Shown here piece after piece: positions 1-8,799 of a stretch of 64,000 nucleotides of DNA. Origin of the DNA: Oscillibacter sp. Its GTDB lineage: Bacteria; Bacillota; Clostridia; Oscillospirales; Oscillospiraceae. The stretch covers positions 1 to 64,000 of the forward strand of contig JALCRQ010000004.1 of assembly GCA_022652655.1 (NCBI GenBank), read 5' to 3'. Numbering within the stretch: position 1 is the stretch's first letter; each line of letters starts with the position of its first letter. Under the pieces are notes generated by a model that was given only the letters and a program-made list of their open reading frames with translations, was not told where the DNA came from and did not search any database. Made by a program: the position numbers and the translations under genes.

Positions 1-28
1 TGGAAAATCCGGCTCCGTCCGGGATTTT

Positions 29-418
29 GTGGCGGTGGGGGACGTCAGCATCCGGGTGATCGGCTCGGACGCCCAGATCCTGGACAGCGAGGTGCCGGTA
101 CGGCAGATTCTGGAACAAATCGTGGCCAAGACGGGGATCCCGCCCTTTATGCTGGGGCTGCAGTGGACCTCCACGGAGCGGATGAGTTCCCAGCAGGCCG
201 ACATGCTTACCACCGAAATCACCGCCATCCGGCGGACGCTGACGCCCGCCGTGGAGCGCATCTGCCGGCTGTGGCTGCGGATGCACGGCTATACCTGCCG
301 CCCTGAGGTGGAGTGGGACGAGATCAACCTGCAGGACGAGGTGGAGGAGGCCAAGGCCGCCCTCTATCTGGAGCAGGCGCGGAAGCTGCGGATCGAGAAC
401 GACCGGGCGGAAAAGTAA
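29..418 (+). CDS. Phage portal protein, C-terminal part (gene probably begins before the window)
   Basis: Translation ...PFMLGLQWTSTERMSSQQADMLTTEITAIRRTLTPAVERICRLWL resembles portal C-termini; lies directly upstream of protease and capsid genes; the reading frame may extend off the left edge. Confidence 0.65.
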   Translation: MAVGDVSIRVIGSDAQILDSEVPVRQILEQIVAKTGIPPFMLGLQWTSTERMSSQQADMLTTEITAIRRTLTPAVERICRLWLRMHGYTCRPEVEWDEINLQDEVEEAKAALYLEQARKLRIENDRAEK

Positions 419-577
419 AAAAATTGCGGCGCAGCCCAGCAAAGCGGGTGCGGCGCAAAAAGGAGGAACCGCCTGCAAGGCAGAGCAGGACTGCCCAAAG
501 GCAGGACTGCGTGCCGCAAGGGCGAGTTCCGACGCGGAGCAGGCGCGGAAGCTGCGGATCGAGAACGACCAGGCGGA
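371..577 (+). repeat. 41-bp direct repeat (371-411 and 537-577, one mismatch) at the 3' end of the portal gene
   Basis: gagcaggcgcggaagctgcggatcgagaacgacc(g/a)ggcgga occurs twice, offset 166 bp. Confidence 0.9.
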
Positions 578-653
578 GGCTGGGGCCTCCGCGCCGCCGG
601 AGCGGGGGGGGGAAAAAACAGCTGAACCGGTTCCGTCCGGCGGATAGGACAAC

Positions 654-1565
654 ATGAAAAGGAGCTGCATAAAAGGTATGAATATCCAGAAAAATCAGGG
701 AACCGCCGCCTCCTGCGACGTGGGCGAGGAGGAGCTGAACCAGATCAACGCCTTCGCCAAAACGCCGCTGCGGGCGGAGGAGGTGTACGTCTTTGCGGCG
801 AGGCTCTGCGACAACGAGGTGGATCGGGACTTCGAGCGCTTCGGAGAGGAGGCGCTGGCCGCCCTGGGCCGGCTGTTTGTGGGGAAAACCGGAATCTTCG
901 ACCACCAGTGGTCGGCGGAGGGGCAGACCGCCCGAATCTACCGCACGGAGCTGATCCGCGAGCCGGAGATCCGAACGGCGGCGGGGGACGGCTCCTGCTG
1001 GCTCAAGGCCTGGGCCTATCTGCTGCGCAGTGAGAAAAACGCTCCGCTCATCGCCGAAATCGAGGGCGGAATCAAAAAAGAAGTCAGCGTGGGGTGCAGC
1101 GTGGCCCGGAGCGTCTGCTCCATCTGCGGCGCTGAGAGCGGCGCGTGCGAACACGTTAGGGGCCGGACCTACGGGGGGAAGCTGTGCTACGCCGAGCTGC
1201 AGGAGCCTACCGACGCCTACGAGTGGTCCTTTGTGGCGGTGCCGGCCCAGAGAAAGGCCGGCGTTGTGAAGAAATTTACCGGCGTTCGGGGGCAGGAGCT
1301 CCGGGAGCTCCAATATCAGGTGCAGCTGGGCCGCAGCTACCTTCAGGCGCTGCGCTGCGAGGTGGTGCGGCTGGCTATGCTCTGCGACGACACGCTGGAC
1401 GGAGAGCTGTTCCGGAAAATTGCCGGGAAGCTGGAGGAGCCGGAGCTGCTGGCGCTTCAAAAGGGCTACCGGGCCAGAGCGCGGAGCCTCTTTCCCGTCC
1501 AGCCCCAGCTCCGGAGCCCCCAGACTCCCGAAGCTCCGGGCAGCGAGGCTGTTTTTCTCGTCTGA
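654..1565 (+). CDS. Prohead protease-like phage protein
   Basis: Position between portal and capsid; protein contains FDHQWSAEGQTARIYRTELI and a KKEVSVGCSVA segment typical of phage prohead protease-like proteins. Confidence 0.6.
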   Translation: MKRSCIKGMNIQKNQGTAASCDVGEEELNQINAFAKTPLRAEEVYVFAARLCDNEVDRDFERFGEEALAALGRLFVGKTGIFDHQWSAEGQTARIYRTELIREPEIRTAAGDGSCWLKAWAYLLRSEKNAPLIAEIEGGIKKEVSVGCSVARSVCSICGAESGACEHVRGRTYGGKLCYAELQEPTDAYEWSFVAVPAQRKAGVVKKFTGVRGQELRELQYQVQLGRSYLQALRCEVVRLAMLCDDTLDGELFRKIAGKLEEPELLALQKGYRARARSLFPVQPQLRSPQTPEAPGSEAVFLV

Positions 1566-1597
1566 GGACGATCAAATTTTTTATCAGGAGGTACGGT

Positions 1598-1942
1598 ATG
1601 AAACTTTCCTATGAGGCAATCGGACAGTGGTGCGCAACCTTCGCCTGCTCCGGCGTCAGCGAGGGGCAGGTGGTAAAAATCAGCGCCAATGACACGGCGG
1701 CGGCCTGCAGCGATTCTGACGCGTTTGCGGGCGTAGCGGTCTCCGTGGCCCACGGAGGCGAGGCCTGCAGCGTCCAGCTGGGCGGCATGGTGAGCGTCCC
1801 CTATTCCGGCACCGCCCCCGCCGTGGGGTGGACGACGCTGACGGCGGACGAAAACGGCGGCGTCAAAGCTGCGTCCACGGGCAAAACCTATCTGACGGTT
1901 CACACGGACACCGCCGCCAAGACGGTCACATTTGTACTGTAA
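1598..1942 (+). CDS. Capsid decoration/stabilising-like small protein
   Basis: ATG at 1598 with upstream aggagg; beta-rich 114-aa protein directly before the major capsid gene. Confidence 0.5.
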   Translation: MKLSYEAIGQWCATFACSGVSEGQVVKISANDTAAACSDSDAFAGVAVSVAHGGEACSVQLGGMVSVPYSGTAPAVGWTTLTADENGGVKAASTGKTYLTVHTDTAAKTVTFVL

Positions 1943-1955
1943 GGAGGAATGGAAT

Positions 1956-2987
1956 ATGGCTTATCAGTTTGAAAATTTGCAACTGGAAAAGGGCATGTAC
2001 GGCCGGGCCGACAAGTCCTTTACCCAGACCCTGGAGGAACTGGATCCCAGCGAGCGCTACCGCGGCACTCCCCTGGAGGGCATGGACGCGTTTCAGCGCC
2101 AGCTCAAGCGCTTCGACATCCGGGTGAAGGGCGCCGGCTCCGACATGGTGGAGAAATTTTTCCACACCACCAACTCCACCGTGCTGTTCCCGGAATTCGT
2201 CTCCCGGGTCGTCCGCCAAGGCATGGAGCAGGACAACGTGCTGCCCGCCATTACGGCCACGGTAACCAATTTCAGCGGCATGGACTACCGCTCCATCGCC
2301 TCCGTTCCCACAGAGAGTGAGAAGGAGCTCAAGCGTGTGGAGGAGGGCGGCACCATTCCCGCCACCAACGTGCACACCCAGGAGAATCTGGTGCGCCTGC
2401 ACAAGCGGGGAAGGATGCTGGTGGCCTCCTACGAGGCGATCCGGTTCCAGCGGCTGGACCTCTTTTCCGTAACCCTGCGCAGCATCGGCGCGTACATCGG
2501 GCGGATGCACCTCCAGGACGCCATCGACGTCATCCAGAACGGCGACGGAAACAACAACGCCGCCGCCGCTTACACCATCGGCACCGCGCCCATCTCCGGC
2601 ACCAAGGGGACGCTGTCCTACAACGCCCTGCTGGAGTTCTGGAACCGGTTCGACCCCTACACCATGAATACCATCCTGGTGGGCGGCGACGTGATGCTGG
2701 CCCTTTTAAAGCTCAGCGAGTTCCAAAACCCGCTGACGGGACTCAATTTCCAGGGAACCGGCAAGCTGACCACGCCTCTGGGGGCCACGCTGCTGCGCAC
2801 CGCCGCCATGCCCTCCGGCAAGCTGATCGGGCTGGATCGCAATTATGCCCTGGAGATGATCAACGGCTCCGACGTCACCGTGGAGTACGACAAGCTCATC
2901 GACCGGCAGACGGAGCGGGCGGCTATTACCTCCATCTCCGGATTTGCCAAGCTGTTCGCGGACGCCTCCAAGGTACTGACTATTTGA
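1956..2987 (+). CDS. Phage major capsid protein
   Basis: ATG 1956 preceded by aaggaggaat; 343-aa HK97/N4-gp56-like capsid sequence in syntenic position. Confidence 0.75.
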   Translation: MAYQFENLQLEKGMYGRADKSFTQTLEELDPSERYRGTPLEGMDAFQRQLKRFDIRVKGAGSDMVEKFFHTTNSTVLFPEFVSRVVRQGMEQDNVLPAITATVTNFSGMDYRSIASVPTESEKELKRVEEGGTIPATNVHTQENLVRLHKRGRMLVASYEAIRFQRLDLFSVTLRSIGAYIGRMHLQDAIDVIQNGDGNNNAAAAYTIGTAPISGTKGTLSYNALLEFWNRFDPYTMNTILVGGDVMLALLKLSEFQNPLTGLNFQGTGKLTTPLGATLLRTAAMPSGKLIGLDRNYALEMINGSDVTVEYDKLIDRQTERAAITSISGFAKLFADASKVLTI

Positions 2988-3033
2988 CAGGAGAAACAAA
3001 CGCAGGCCACAACTTGACGGCAAGGAGACGGAT

Positions 3034-3408
3034 ATGACCATACATGAAAAGACCCTGTCTCTGGCAAAGAGCATCTCCGGCGCGCTGGCGGCGGAGGAGG
3101 AGCTGCTGGAGGCGCTGTGCACCGCCGACGAGCGTGCGTGGGCGGAGCGGCTGACGGCGGACGCGGACCCCGCGGCGGCCGAGGGAGCCCTCGTCTGCGC
3201 CGCCGCCTTTTCCGCCGCGGCGGATCTGCTGAGTGCAAGAGGCAGCTCCGACGGGTTCTCCTCCTTCACGGCGGGGTCGGTTTCCGTCACCGCCGCGGCC
3301 AAATCGGAGCTGGCCGCCTCCGCCCGGGCCCTGCGGGCCTCGGCGGAGCGGTTGATGGCCCCCTTCGCCTCGGCGGACGACTTCGCGTTCCGGGGGGTGA
3401 GGGCTTGA
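3034..3408 (+). CDS. Head-tail connector-like protein
   Basis: Small Ala-rich helical protein in syntenic position after the capsid gene. Confidence 0.4.
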   Translation: MTIHEKTLSLAKSISGALAAEEELLEALCTADERAWAERLTADADPAAAEGALVCAAAFSAAADLLSARGSSDGFSSFTAGSVSVTAAAKSELAASARALRASAERLMAPFASADDFAFRGVRA

Positions 3409-3725
3409 CGGAGGCCTTGGACGCAATTTTGAGCCGGTACGGTCGGGAGCTGACGGTCTTGGGCACGGCGGGCAGCCGGCAGCTCAAGGGATTTTTGCAG
3501 CCCTTGGCGGAGCGGCAGAAGGAGACGCCCTTCTCAGTCACCAGCCTGGGAACCGTGGACGACCGGCGCTGGATTCTGCTGACCCGGGAGGAGATCCGGG
3601 AAAACGAGACGGTGACGGACGGCGGCGATACCTTCCGGGCGGTCAGCTGCCAGCCCGTTTATCTGGGCAGGGAGCTGTCCCACTGGTGGACGGCCCTGCG
3701 ATACGAAAAGGAGGCCGCGCAGTGA
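3405..3725 (+). CDS. Phage head-closure/minor structural protein (XkdH-like position)
   Basis: TTG start overlapping the previous stop; LTEALDAILSRYGRELTVL...; syntenic. Confidence 0.45.
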   Translation: MTEALDAILSRYGRELTVLGTAGSRQLKGFLQPLAERQKETPFSVTSLGTVDDRRWILLTREEIRENETVTDGGDTFRAVSCQPVYLGRELSHWWTALRYEKEAAQ

Positions 3726-4216
3726 ACGGACTTGGTCAAATCCGCGCCGCCGTGATCAGGACGCTGACGGATGCCGGCCTCTGCGCGGCGGCCGCCCACG
3801 GCGGCGCGGCGGAACGGTACAGCGGGCCGGTGACGGCTGTGGGCGTGGCGGAGCTCACCGGACGGCCCATGGCTCTGGGCGGCTATTTGGGGCAGACATA
3901 CGACCGGCAGGCCGGCACCATGCGGGAGCTATACGGCCGGAAAATGGACGTGCTGATCTCCCTGGATGTGCGGGCCGACAGCGCGGCGGCGTGCGAAAGC
4001 GCGTGCGAGGCGGTGTCCGACGCACTGGAGACCGGCGGACTGCCCTCCGGACTGCGGCCGGGGGAGGAGAGCTGGGAGGCGGTCTGCTGGGACCGGCAGA
4101 ACCAGCTGTTCCTCCGCCGGGGAAAACTGAAGTGCGGCGCCTACTTTACGGCCCAGACCGATCCGGAGGCGGACACCCTTCTGGAGTTTACCTTGAAAGG
4201 AGTTTTGAAAACTTGA
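3722..4216 (+). CDS. Phage tail completion-like protein
   Basis: GTG at 3722 overlaps the previous stop; immediately precedes the sheath gene. Confidence 0.45.
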   Translation: MNGLGQIRAAVIRTLTDAGLCAAAAHGGAAERYSGPVTAVGVAELTGRPMALGGYLGQTYDRQAGTMRELYGRKMDVLISLDVRADSAAACESACEAVSDALETGGLPSGLRPGEESWEAVCWDRQNQLFLRRGKLKCGAYFTAQTDPEADTLLEFTLKGVLKT

Positions 4217-4221
4217 GTACC

Positions 4222-5283
4222 ATGATACATGAGCGCCCGGGCGTTTATTCGTCCTACGACGCATCCTCCGTGATCTCCGGCGCGGCGGGCAGCAAGGTCA
4301 TCGGCGCCGCGGCCAAGGCGGTTCGCGGAACCGTGGGCGAGGCCGTCAGCGTCACCGGCTATGCAGCCGGCATTGCCGCCTTTGGCGAGGACGCTGCCGG
4401 AAGTCCCGGCATGTCCGAGCTGCTCCGGCTGCTGTTCAGCAACGGCGCCACGGAGGTCACGGCCGTCCGGACGGCGGATACCGGCACCCTGGACGACTAC
4501 AAGGCGGCCTTCGGCGTGCTGGAGCTTCAGGAAAAAGTCCGCATCGTCGTGTGCGACAGCCCGGAGCTTGCGGTGCAGCAGGCCCTGCGGGACAGTGTGA
4601 CCGCCTCCTCCGCCGCCCGGAAGGAGCGGATTGCCGTGGTGGGCAGCAGCGGCGAGAATGTGAGCCAGCTGGTGACCCGGGCGGCGGCACTTAATTCCGA
4701 GCGGGTGCTCCTGGTGGGGCCGGACGCCCTGGACAGCGCGGGAGAAACCCTGCCCGGCGTCTTTTCCGCGGCGGCTGCCGCCGGAGCCGCGGCTGCGGAA
4801 AGCGACCCCGCCATCCCGCTTAACGGCACGGCGCTCAGCGGCCTGGGCGGCCTGGCCGCAGCCTACTCCGACAGCGACATCGATACGCTGGTGCGGGGCG
4901 GCGTGACGCCGCTGGAGAGCGTGGGGGGAATCCTCTCTCCGGTGCGCGGCATCACCACCAGAACCACCACCGGCGGCGCGGCCGACGCCACCTGGCGGGA
5001 GGCCAACACCATTCTCATTGTGGACGACGTGATTCCCGCCATCCGCGCCTCCCTGCGCAGCAAGTTCACCCGAACCAAAAATACCGCGCAGAACCGGGGT
5101 GCAATCCGCTCACAGATCATCGTGGAGCTGGAGAAAAAGGTGAGCGCCCAGATTATCGACGGCTACGGGGACGTCCGGGTCAGCGCCTCCGCCGACAATC
5201 CCACCGTGTGCGAGGCGGAGTTCAGCTTCACCGTGGCCCACGGACTCAATCAGATCCGCCTGACGGCCCACATCACCGTCTGA
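4222..5283 (+). CDS. Contractile phage tail sheath protein
   Basis: MIHERPGVYSSYDASS... N-terminus and C-terminal TKNTAQNRGAIRSQIIVELEKKVSAQIIDGYGDVRVSA... typical of sheath family proteins. TTG at 4213 is an alternative start. Confidence 0.85.
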   Translation: MIHERPGVYSSYDASSVISGAAGSKVIGAAAKAVRGTVGEAVSVTGYAAGIAAFGEDAAGSPGMSELLRLLFSNGATEVTAVRTADTGTLDDYKAAFGVLELQEKVRIVVCDSPELAVQQALRDSVTASSAARKERIAVVGSSGENVSQLVTRAAALNSERVLLVGPDALDSAGETLPGVFSAAAAAGAAAAESDPAIPLNGTALSGLGGLAAAYSDSDIDTLVRGGVTPLESVGGILSPVRGITTRTTTGGAADATWREANTILIVDDVIPAIRASLRSKFTRTKNTAQNRGAIRSQIIVELEKKVSAQIIDGYGDVRVSASADNPTVCEAEFSFTVAHGLNQIRLTAHITV

Positions 5284-5300
5284 GAAGGGAGAGAAGCGAT

Positions 5301-5690
5301 ATGGAGATAACCGGATTTCCCACCAGCGCGGATATCTATCTGGAGCTGGACGGCAAAAAGGTGGCCGTGGTGCAGAGCTACACCGCCAGGGCCGTTAAGA
5401 CCAGCCAGAGCGTGGAGGCCTTCGGCGAGAGCGAGCCTGTGGCTACGCTGAACGGCCAGCGGAGGTATACTCTGGAGCTGACCCGCCTTTACGCCACCGA
5501 CGAGGCCGTCTCCGACGGCATCAATTTTTACGACCTGGAGGACTTCTCCCTGGTGATCTGCAAGCCCGACCGAAAGATCATTTACAGCGGCTGCGAGTGG
5601 AGCAGCATCGCCGAGACGGGACAGCTGGACGCCATGGTGGCCGAGAAAATCACCGTGACGGCCAGCCGGCGGATCGAGACGTCCGTATGA
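5301..5690 (+). CDS. Phage tail tube protein (XkdM-like)
   Basis: Directly follows the sheath gene; 129 aa, GFPTSADIYLELDGKKVAVVQSYTARAVKTSQSVEAFGE... Confidence 0.75.
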   Translation: MEITGFPTSADIYLELDGKKVAVVQSYTARAVKTSQSVEAFGESEPVATLNGQRRYTLELTRLYATDEAVSDGINFYDLEDFSLVICKPDRKIIYSGCEWSSIAETGQLDAMVAEKITVTASRRIETSV

Positions 5691-6040
5691 GGCGCGTGGA
5701 CGAACTGCGTCCGCCTGCGGCGGGGCGGCTGCTGAATATCCGGCGGGCGGTGTGCGCGGAGAACCGGGACGGACTGGAGCAGGCGGCGCTCTGCAACGCG
5801 CAGGTGCTGGCGGAATCGTGCTTTTCCCGGGGCGAACCCGCCTTCGCCGGCACGCAGGAGGTGCTGGACGAGCTGACCTTTCCGGAGATGGAACGGCTGC
5901 TGGCACGTCTGGGGGGCGAGGGTGCTTCCTGGACAGGCGGCGCGGCAAACGCCGGATTTGACCCCCAACGCTTTACGGCGCTGCGCCGCGGGACGGCGGA
6001 GAAGCCGGAGAAGCCGCCCGCCGGCGGAGGAGAGAGATGA
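5687..6040 (+). CDS. Tail assembly chaperone-like protein (XkdN-like position)
   Basis: ATGA overlap with the tube gene; LTFPEMERLLARLGG; syntenic position. Confidence 0.5.
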   Translation: MRRVDELRPPAAGRLLNIRRAVCAENRDGLEQAALCNAQVLAESCFSRGEPAFAGTQEVLDELTFPEMERLLARLGGEGASWTGGAANAGFDPQRFTALRRGTAEKPEKPPAGGGER

Positions 6041-6519
6041 ATTATATCGAGGAGGAGCTTTTGCGTCAGGCGCGCTTCTGGAGACTTCTGACCGGAGACG
6101 GGGCGGATCGCCGGGAGGAGGGGCAACCGTCGGAGCGGACGGCTGAATCTGCGGCGGAAACGGAGCGGGCGGCGGAGTCCGCGGCCCGGCTTCGGGAATT
6201 TCCGGGGCTTTCGGCCGGAAACCGCCGGTACGCCCAGCCGCAAAGCGGCGGAGCTGAGTGGTACGCCCGGGCCGGAGCCGATCCGGAGCCCGCCGGTGCG
6301 CAGGCCGCTTCCCCGGAGATGCCGGACGGAGCTGCCCAGGCGGGCTCCGCAGTTTCCCTCCGCCGCGCCGCAGGCGAGCTGTCCGAGTGCGTGGAGCGGG
6401 ACGCCCGGGCGCCTACCCGCTGTACTGAAAACACCGCGGAGGGAAGCCGGGGGGCCGGCCTCCGCTTCCGCGGCGGAAAGGAGGGGCTTTTCCATGAATC
6501 TGAGCCCCATGCGTTTTAA
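6037..6519 (+). CDS. Small Ala/Glu/Arg-rich protein occupying the tape-measure position
   Basis: ATGA overlap with the upstream gene; 160 aa; overlaps the LysM gene start at 6494. Confidence 0.55.
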   Translation: MNYIEEELLRQARFWRLLTGDGADRREEGQPSERTAESAAETERAAESAARLREFPGLSAGNRRYAQPQSGGAEWYARAGADPEPAGAQAASPEMPDGAAQAGSAVSLRRAAGELSECVERDARAPTRCTENTAEGSRGAGLRFRGGKEGLFHESEPHAF

Positions 6520-7054
6520 AAATTACACCTGGCCCTACAATCCCGAGTTCTACGAGATCATCTGGAAGCGGCAGACGGCGCTGCACAAAATCCCCTTCGG
6601 CCGGTACTGCCTCCAGGATCTGGGCCTGGCCTGCCGCGTCATGCGGGGGGAGGGCACTTTCACAGGGGAGGGGGCCTACCGGGAGTTCAGCGCGCTCACC
6701 GCCGTCTTCTGTCAGGACGGGCCGGGAATGTTGGTGCATCCCGTCTGGGAGGCGCGCAGCGCCTATTTTGTCTCCCTGGAGCTTCGGGAGAAGCCCCTGC
6801 CGGACTACGTCCGCTACACATTTGAATTCTGGCAGGACGGGGCGGCGGAAAGGCTCACCCAAACCGCGTCCGCCGCAGCGGCGGCACCGGCCCGGACGGC
6901 CGCGGCGCAAAGTACGTATACTGTCAAAAAGGGCGACACCCTGTGGGGAATCGCCAGGCGGTACGGCGTCACGCTCCCGGCGCTGACTGCCGCCAACCCC
7001 CGGATCAAAAATCCCAACCTCATCTATCCGGGAGAGGTGGTGAGAATCCCGTGA
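6494..7054 (+). CDS. LysM-domain phage tail/baseplate protein
   Basis: ATG 6494; C-terminal LysM: YTVKKGDTLWGIARRYGVTLPALTAANPRIKNPNLIYPGEVVRIP. Confidence 0.8.
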   Translation: MNLSPMRFKNYTWPYNPEFYEIIWKRQTALHKIPFGRYCLQDLGLACRVMRGEGTFTGEGAYREFSALTAVFCQDGPGMLVHPVWEARSAYFVSLELREKPLPDYVRYTFEFWQDGAAERLTQTASAAAAAPARTAAAQSTYTVKKGDTLWGIARRYGVTLPALTAANPRIKNPNLIYPGEVVRIP

Positions 7055-7992
7055 CCGGACGCATCATTACCTGCGATCACAAGATTTACGAACTGCCGGA
7101 GCTGCTGGAGTGGGATATTGTGCACACCGGCGGAGTGCCCTGCGACAGCTTTTCCGCCACCTGTGCGTACATGGCGGAGCTGGCGCTTCCCCTTCACCGG
7201 GCGGAGAGCTTCCTGGCACTGAACGGGCAGAGTCTGCTGCTCCACGGAATCGTGGATGAGTACACAATCCGTCAGAGCGCCGCGGGGCGCACCGTGACCA
7301 TCACGGGACGGGGGCTTGCCGCACGGCTGCTGGACAACGAATCCCGGCCCGCAACCTACCAGACAGCGGCGCTGCGGGATATTGTCCGGGCGCATGTGAC
7401 GCCGTACGGTATCTCCTGCGTCCAGTGCGCCGACGTCCGGGCCGGTTCCGTTTATACGGTGGCGGCGGGGACCAGTCAGTGGAATGCACTGGAGGAGTTC
7501 TGCCGGGTTTACGGCGGCTTCACGCCCACCTTCCGCCGGAACGGAGAGCTGGCCGCCGCGCCCCGGAGCGCCGGAAACCGAATCGTCCTCAACGACGGGA
7601 CAACCCTTTTGAGCGTGACGAAGCGGGAGAACCACTACGGCGTTCTCAGCGAGGTTTTGGTAATCGACAAGACCAGAAACACATCTCAGACCGTGCAAAA
7701 CAAGGAGTTTATCGCCCGGGGCGGACAGTGCAGGCGCGTTCTTTACACGCCCGGGCAAAGCACCTGGGCGGCTATGCGGTATACGGGAGCGTATCAGATT
7801 GCCCGGTCGGCGGAGAACGAGGAGATCCTCACCGCCGTCCTGCCCGGCAGCCGGATCGTGTCGCCGGGGGATCTGGCGGAGGTCAGCCTCTCCGGCTGCG
7901 GATTGTCCGGGGAGTACGCCGTGACCCAGTGCGAAAACGCCTGCTGTCCGGAGGGGGAAACCACCACTTTGACGATGAAAAGGAGAGGGTAA
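7051..7992 (+). CDS. Phage late control gpD/XkdQ-like baseplate hub protein
   Basis: GTG overlapping the previous stop; VTGRIITCDHKIYELPELLEWDIVHTGGVPCDSFSATCAYM...; position after the LysM protein. Confidence 0.7.
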   Translation: MTGRIITCDHKIYELPELLEWDIVHTGGVPCDSFSATCAYMAELALPLHRAESFLALNGQSLLLHGIVDEYTIRQSAAGRTVTITGRGLAARLLDNESRPATYQTAALRDIVRAHVTPYGISCVQCADVRAGSVYTVAAGTSQWNALEEFCRVYGGFTPTFRRNGELAAAPRSAGNRIVLNDGTTLLSVTKRENHYGVLSEVLVIDKTRNTSQTVQNKEFIARGGQCRRVLYTPGQSTWAAMRYTGAYQIARSAENEEILTAVLPGSRIVSPGDLAEVSLSGCGLSGEYAVTQCENACCPEGETTTLTMKRRG

Positions 7993-7994
7993 CA

Positions 7995-8408
7995 ATGTGG
8001 CTATCAAAACAGATTCGCTCCGTGCCGCCCTCCGCGGACGCCGATCTGGGCGTGACCTCCATCGCCGGAGGCGCGGCGGGGGTGCTGACCCGGGGCGAGG
8101 TGCGGAGGGTTCCGGTCTTCGGACCGGGCGGATACATCTGGCAGCCCCGCAGCGGCGAGACGGTGCTGGTGATCAAGGGCGGCCCCGGCGGTGAGGAGAC
8201 CTGCGTGGCCGGAGCCGCCCAAAGGGACGCGCCGCCGGCCATGAAGCCCGGTGAGGTATATCTGTACGCTCCCGGCGGGGCGTCCGTCTATCTCAAAAGC
8301 GACGGCTCACTGGAACTCTCCGGCTCCATCCGGCTTCGCGGCAGCGTGCAGATCAGCGGAGAGCTGACCATCAACGGCCACGGCTGCAACGCGGCCGCCG
8401 CCCAGTAG
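7995..8408 (+). CDS. Baseplate spike-like protein (short gpV-like)
   Basis: Beta-rich C-terminus SGSIRLRGSVQISGELTINGHG; syntenic position. Confidence 0.6.
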   Translation: MWLSKQIRSVPPSADADLGVTSIAGGAAGVLTRGEVRRVPVFGPGGYIWQPRSGETVLVIKGGPGGEETCVAGAAQRDAPPAMKPGEVYLYAPGGASVYLKSDGSLELSGSIRLRGSVQISGELTINGHGCNAAAAQ

Positions 8409-8421
8409 GAGGGGAATGGGA

Positions 8422-8772
8422 ATGCTTAAGATCAGAAACGGCGACTATGTGCCGGACGGCACCGGCGGCCTTGCCCGGTGCGAAAGCGCGTCCGAAGAGC
8501 TGCTTCAGCAGGCGCTGCTGCGCCTCAGCGCCCATCGGGGCGCGCTGCCGTTCTGGGAGGATTTTGGCAGCAGACTCTGGCAGCTGGGACGGCTGAGCGC
8601 GGCAGAACGGCCCGCGGCGGCAAAACAGTACGCGGCGGAATCGCTGGCGGATCTGGAGGAACTCAGCGTCACCGGAGTGACGCTGGGTGAGCCCCGGGAC
8701 GGTGCGCTGCCCCTGACGGTGGAGCTCGCCTGCGGAGATGAGAAGTACGCGGTGGAGCTGGCGGTTCGCTGA
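8422..8772 (+). CDS. Baseplate wedge gp25/W-like protein (XkdS-like)
   Basis: Contains GALPFWEDFGSRLWQL; lies between the spike and baseplate J genes. Confidence 0.65.
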   Translation: MLKIRNGDYVPDGTGGLARCESASEELLQQALLRLSAHRGALPFWEDFGSRLWQLGRLSAAERPAAAKQYAAESLADLEELSVTGVTLGEPRDGALPLTVELACGDEKYAVELAVR

Positions 8773-8799
8773 GCGCCCCGGGGAGAGGATGAGACGGAA

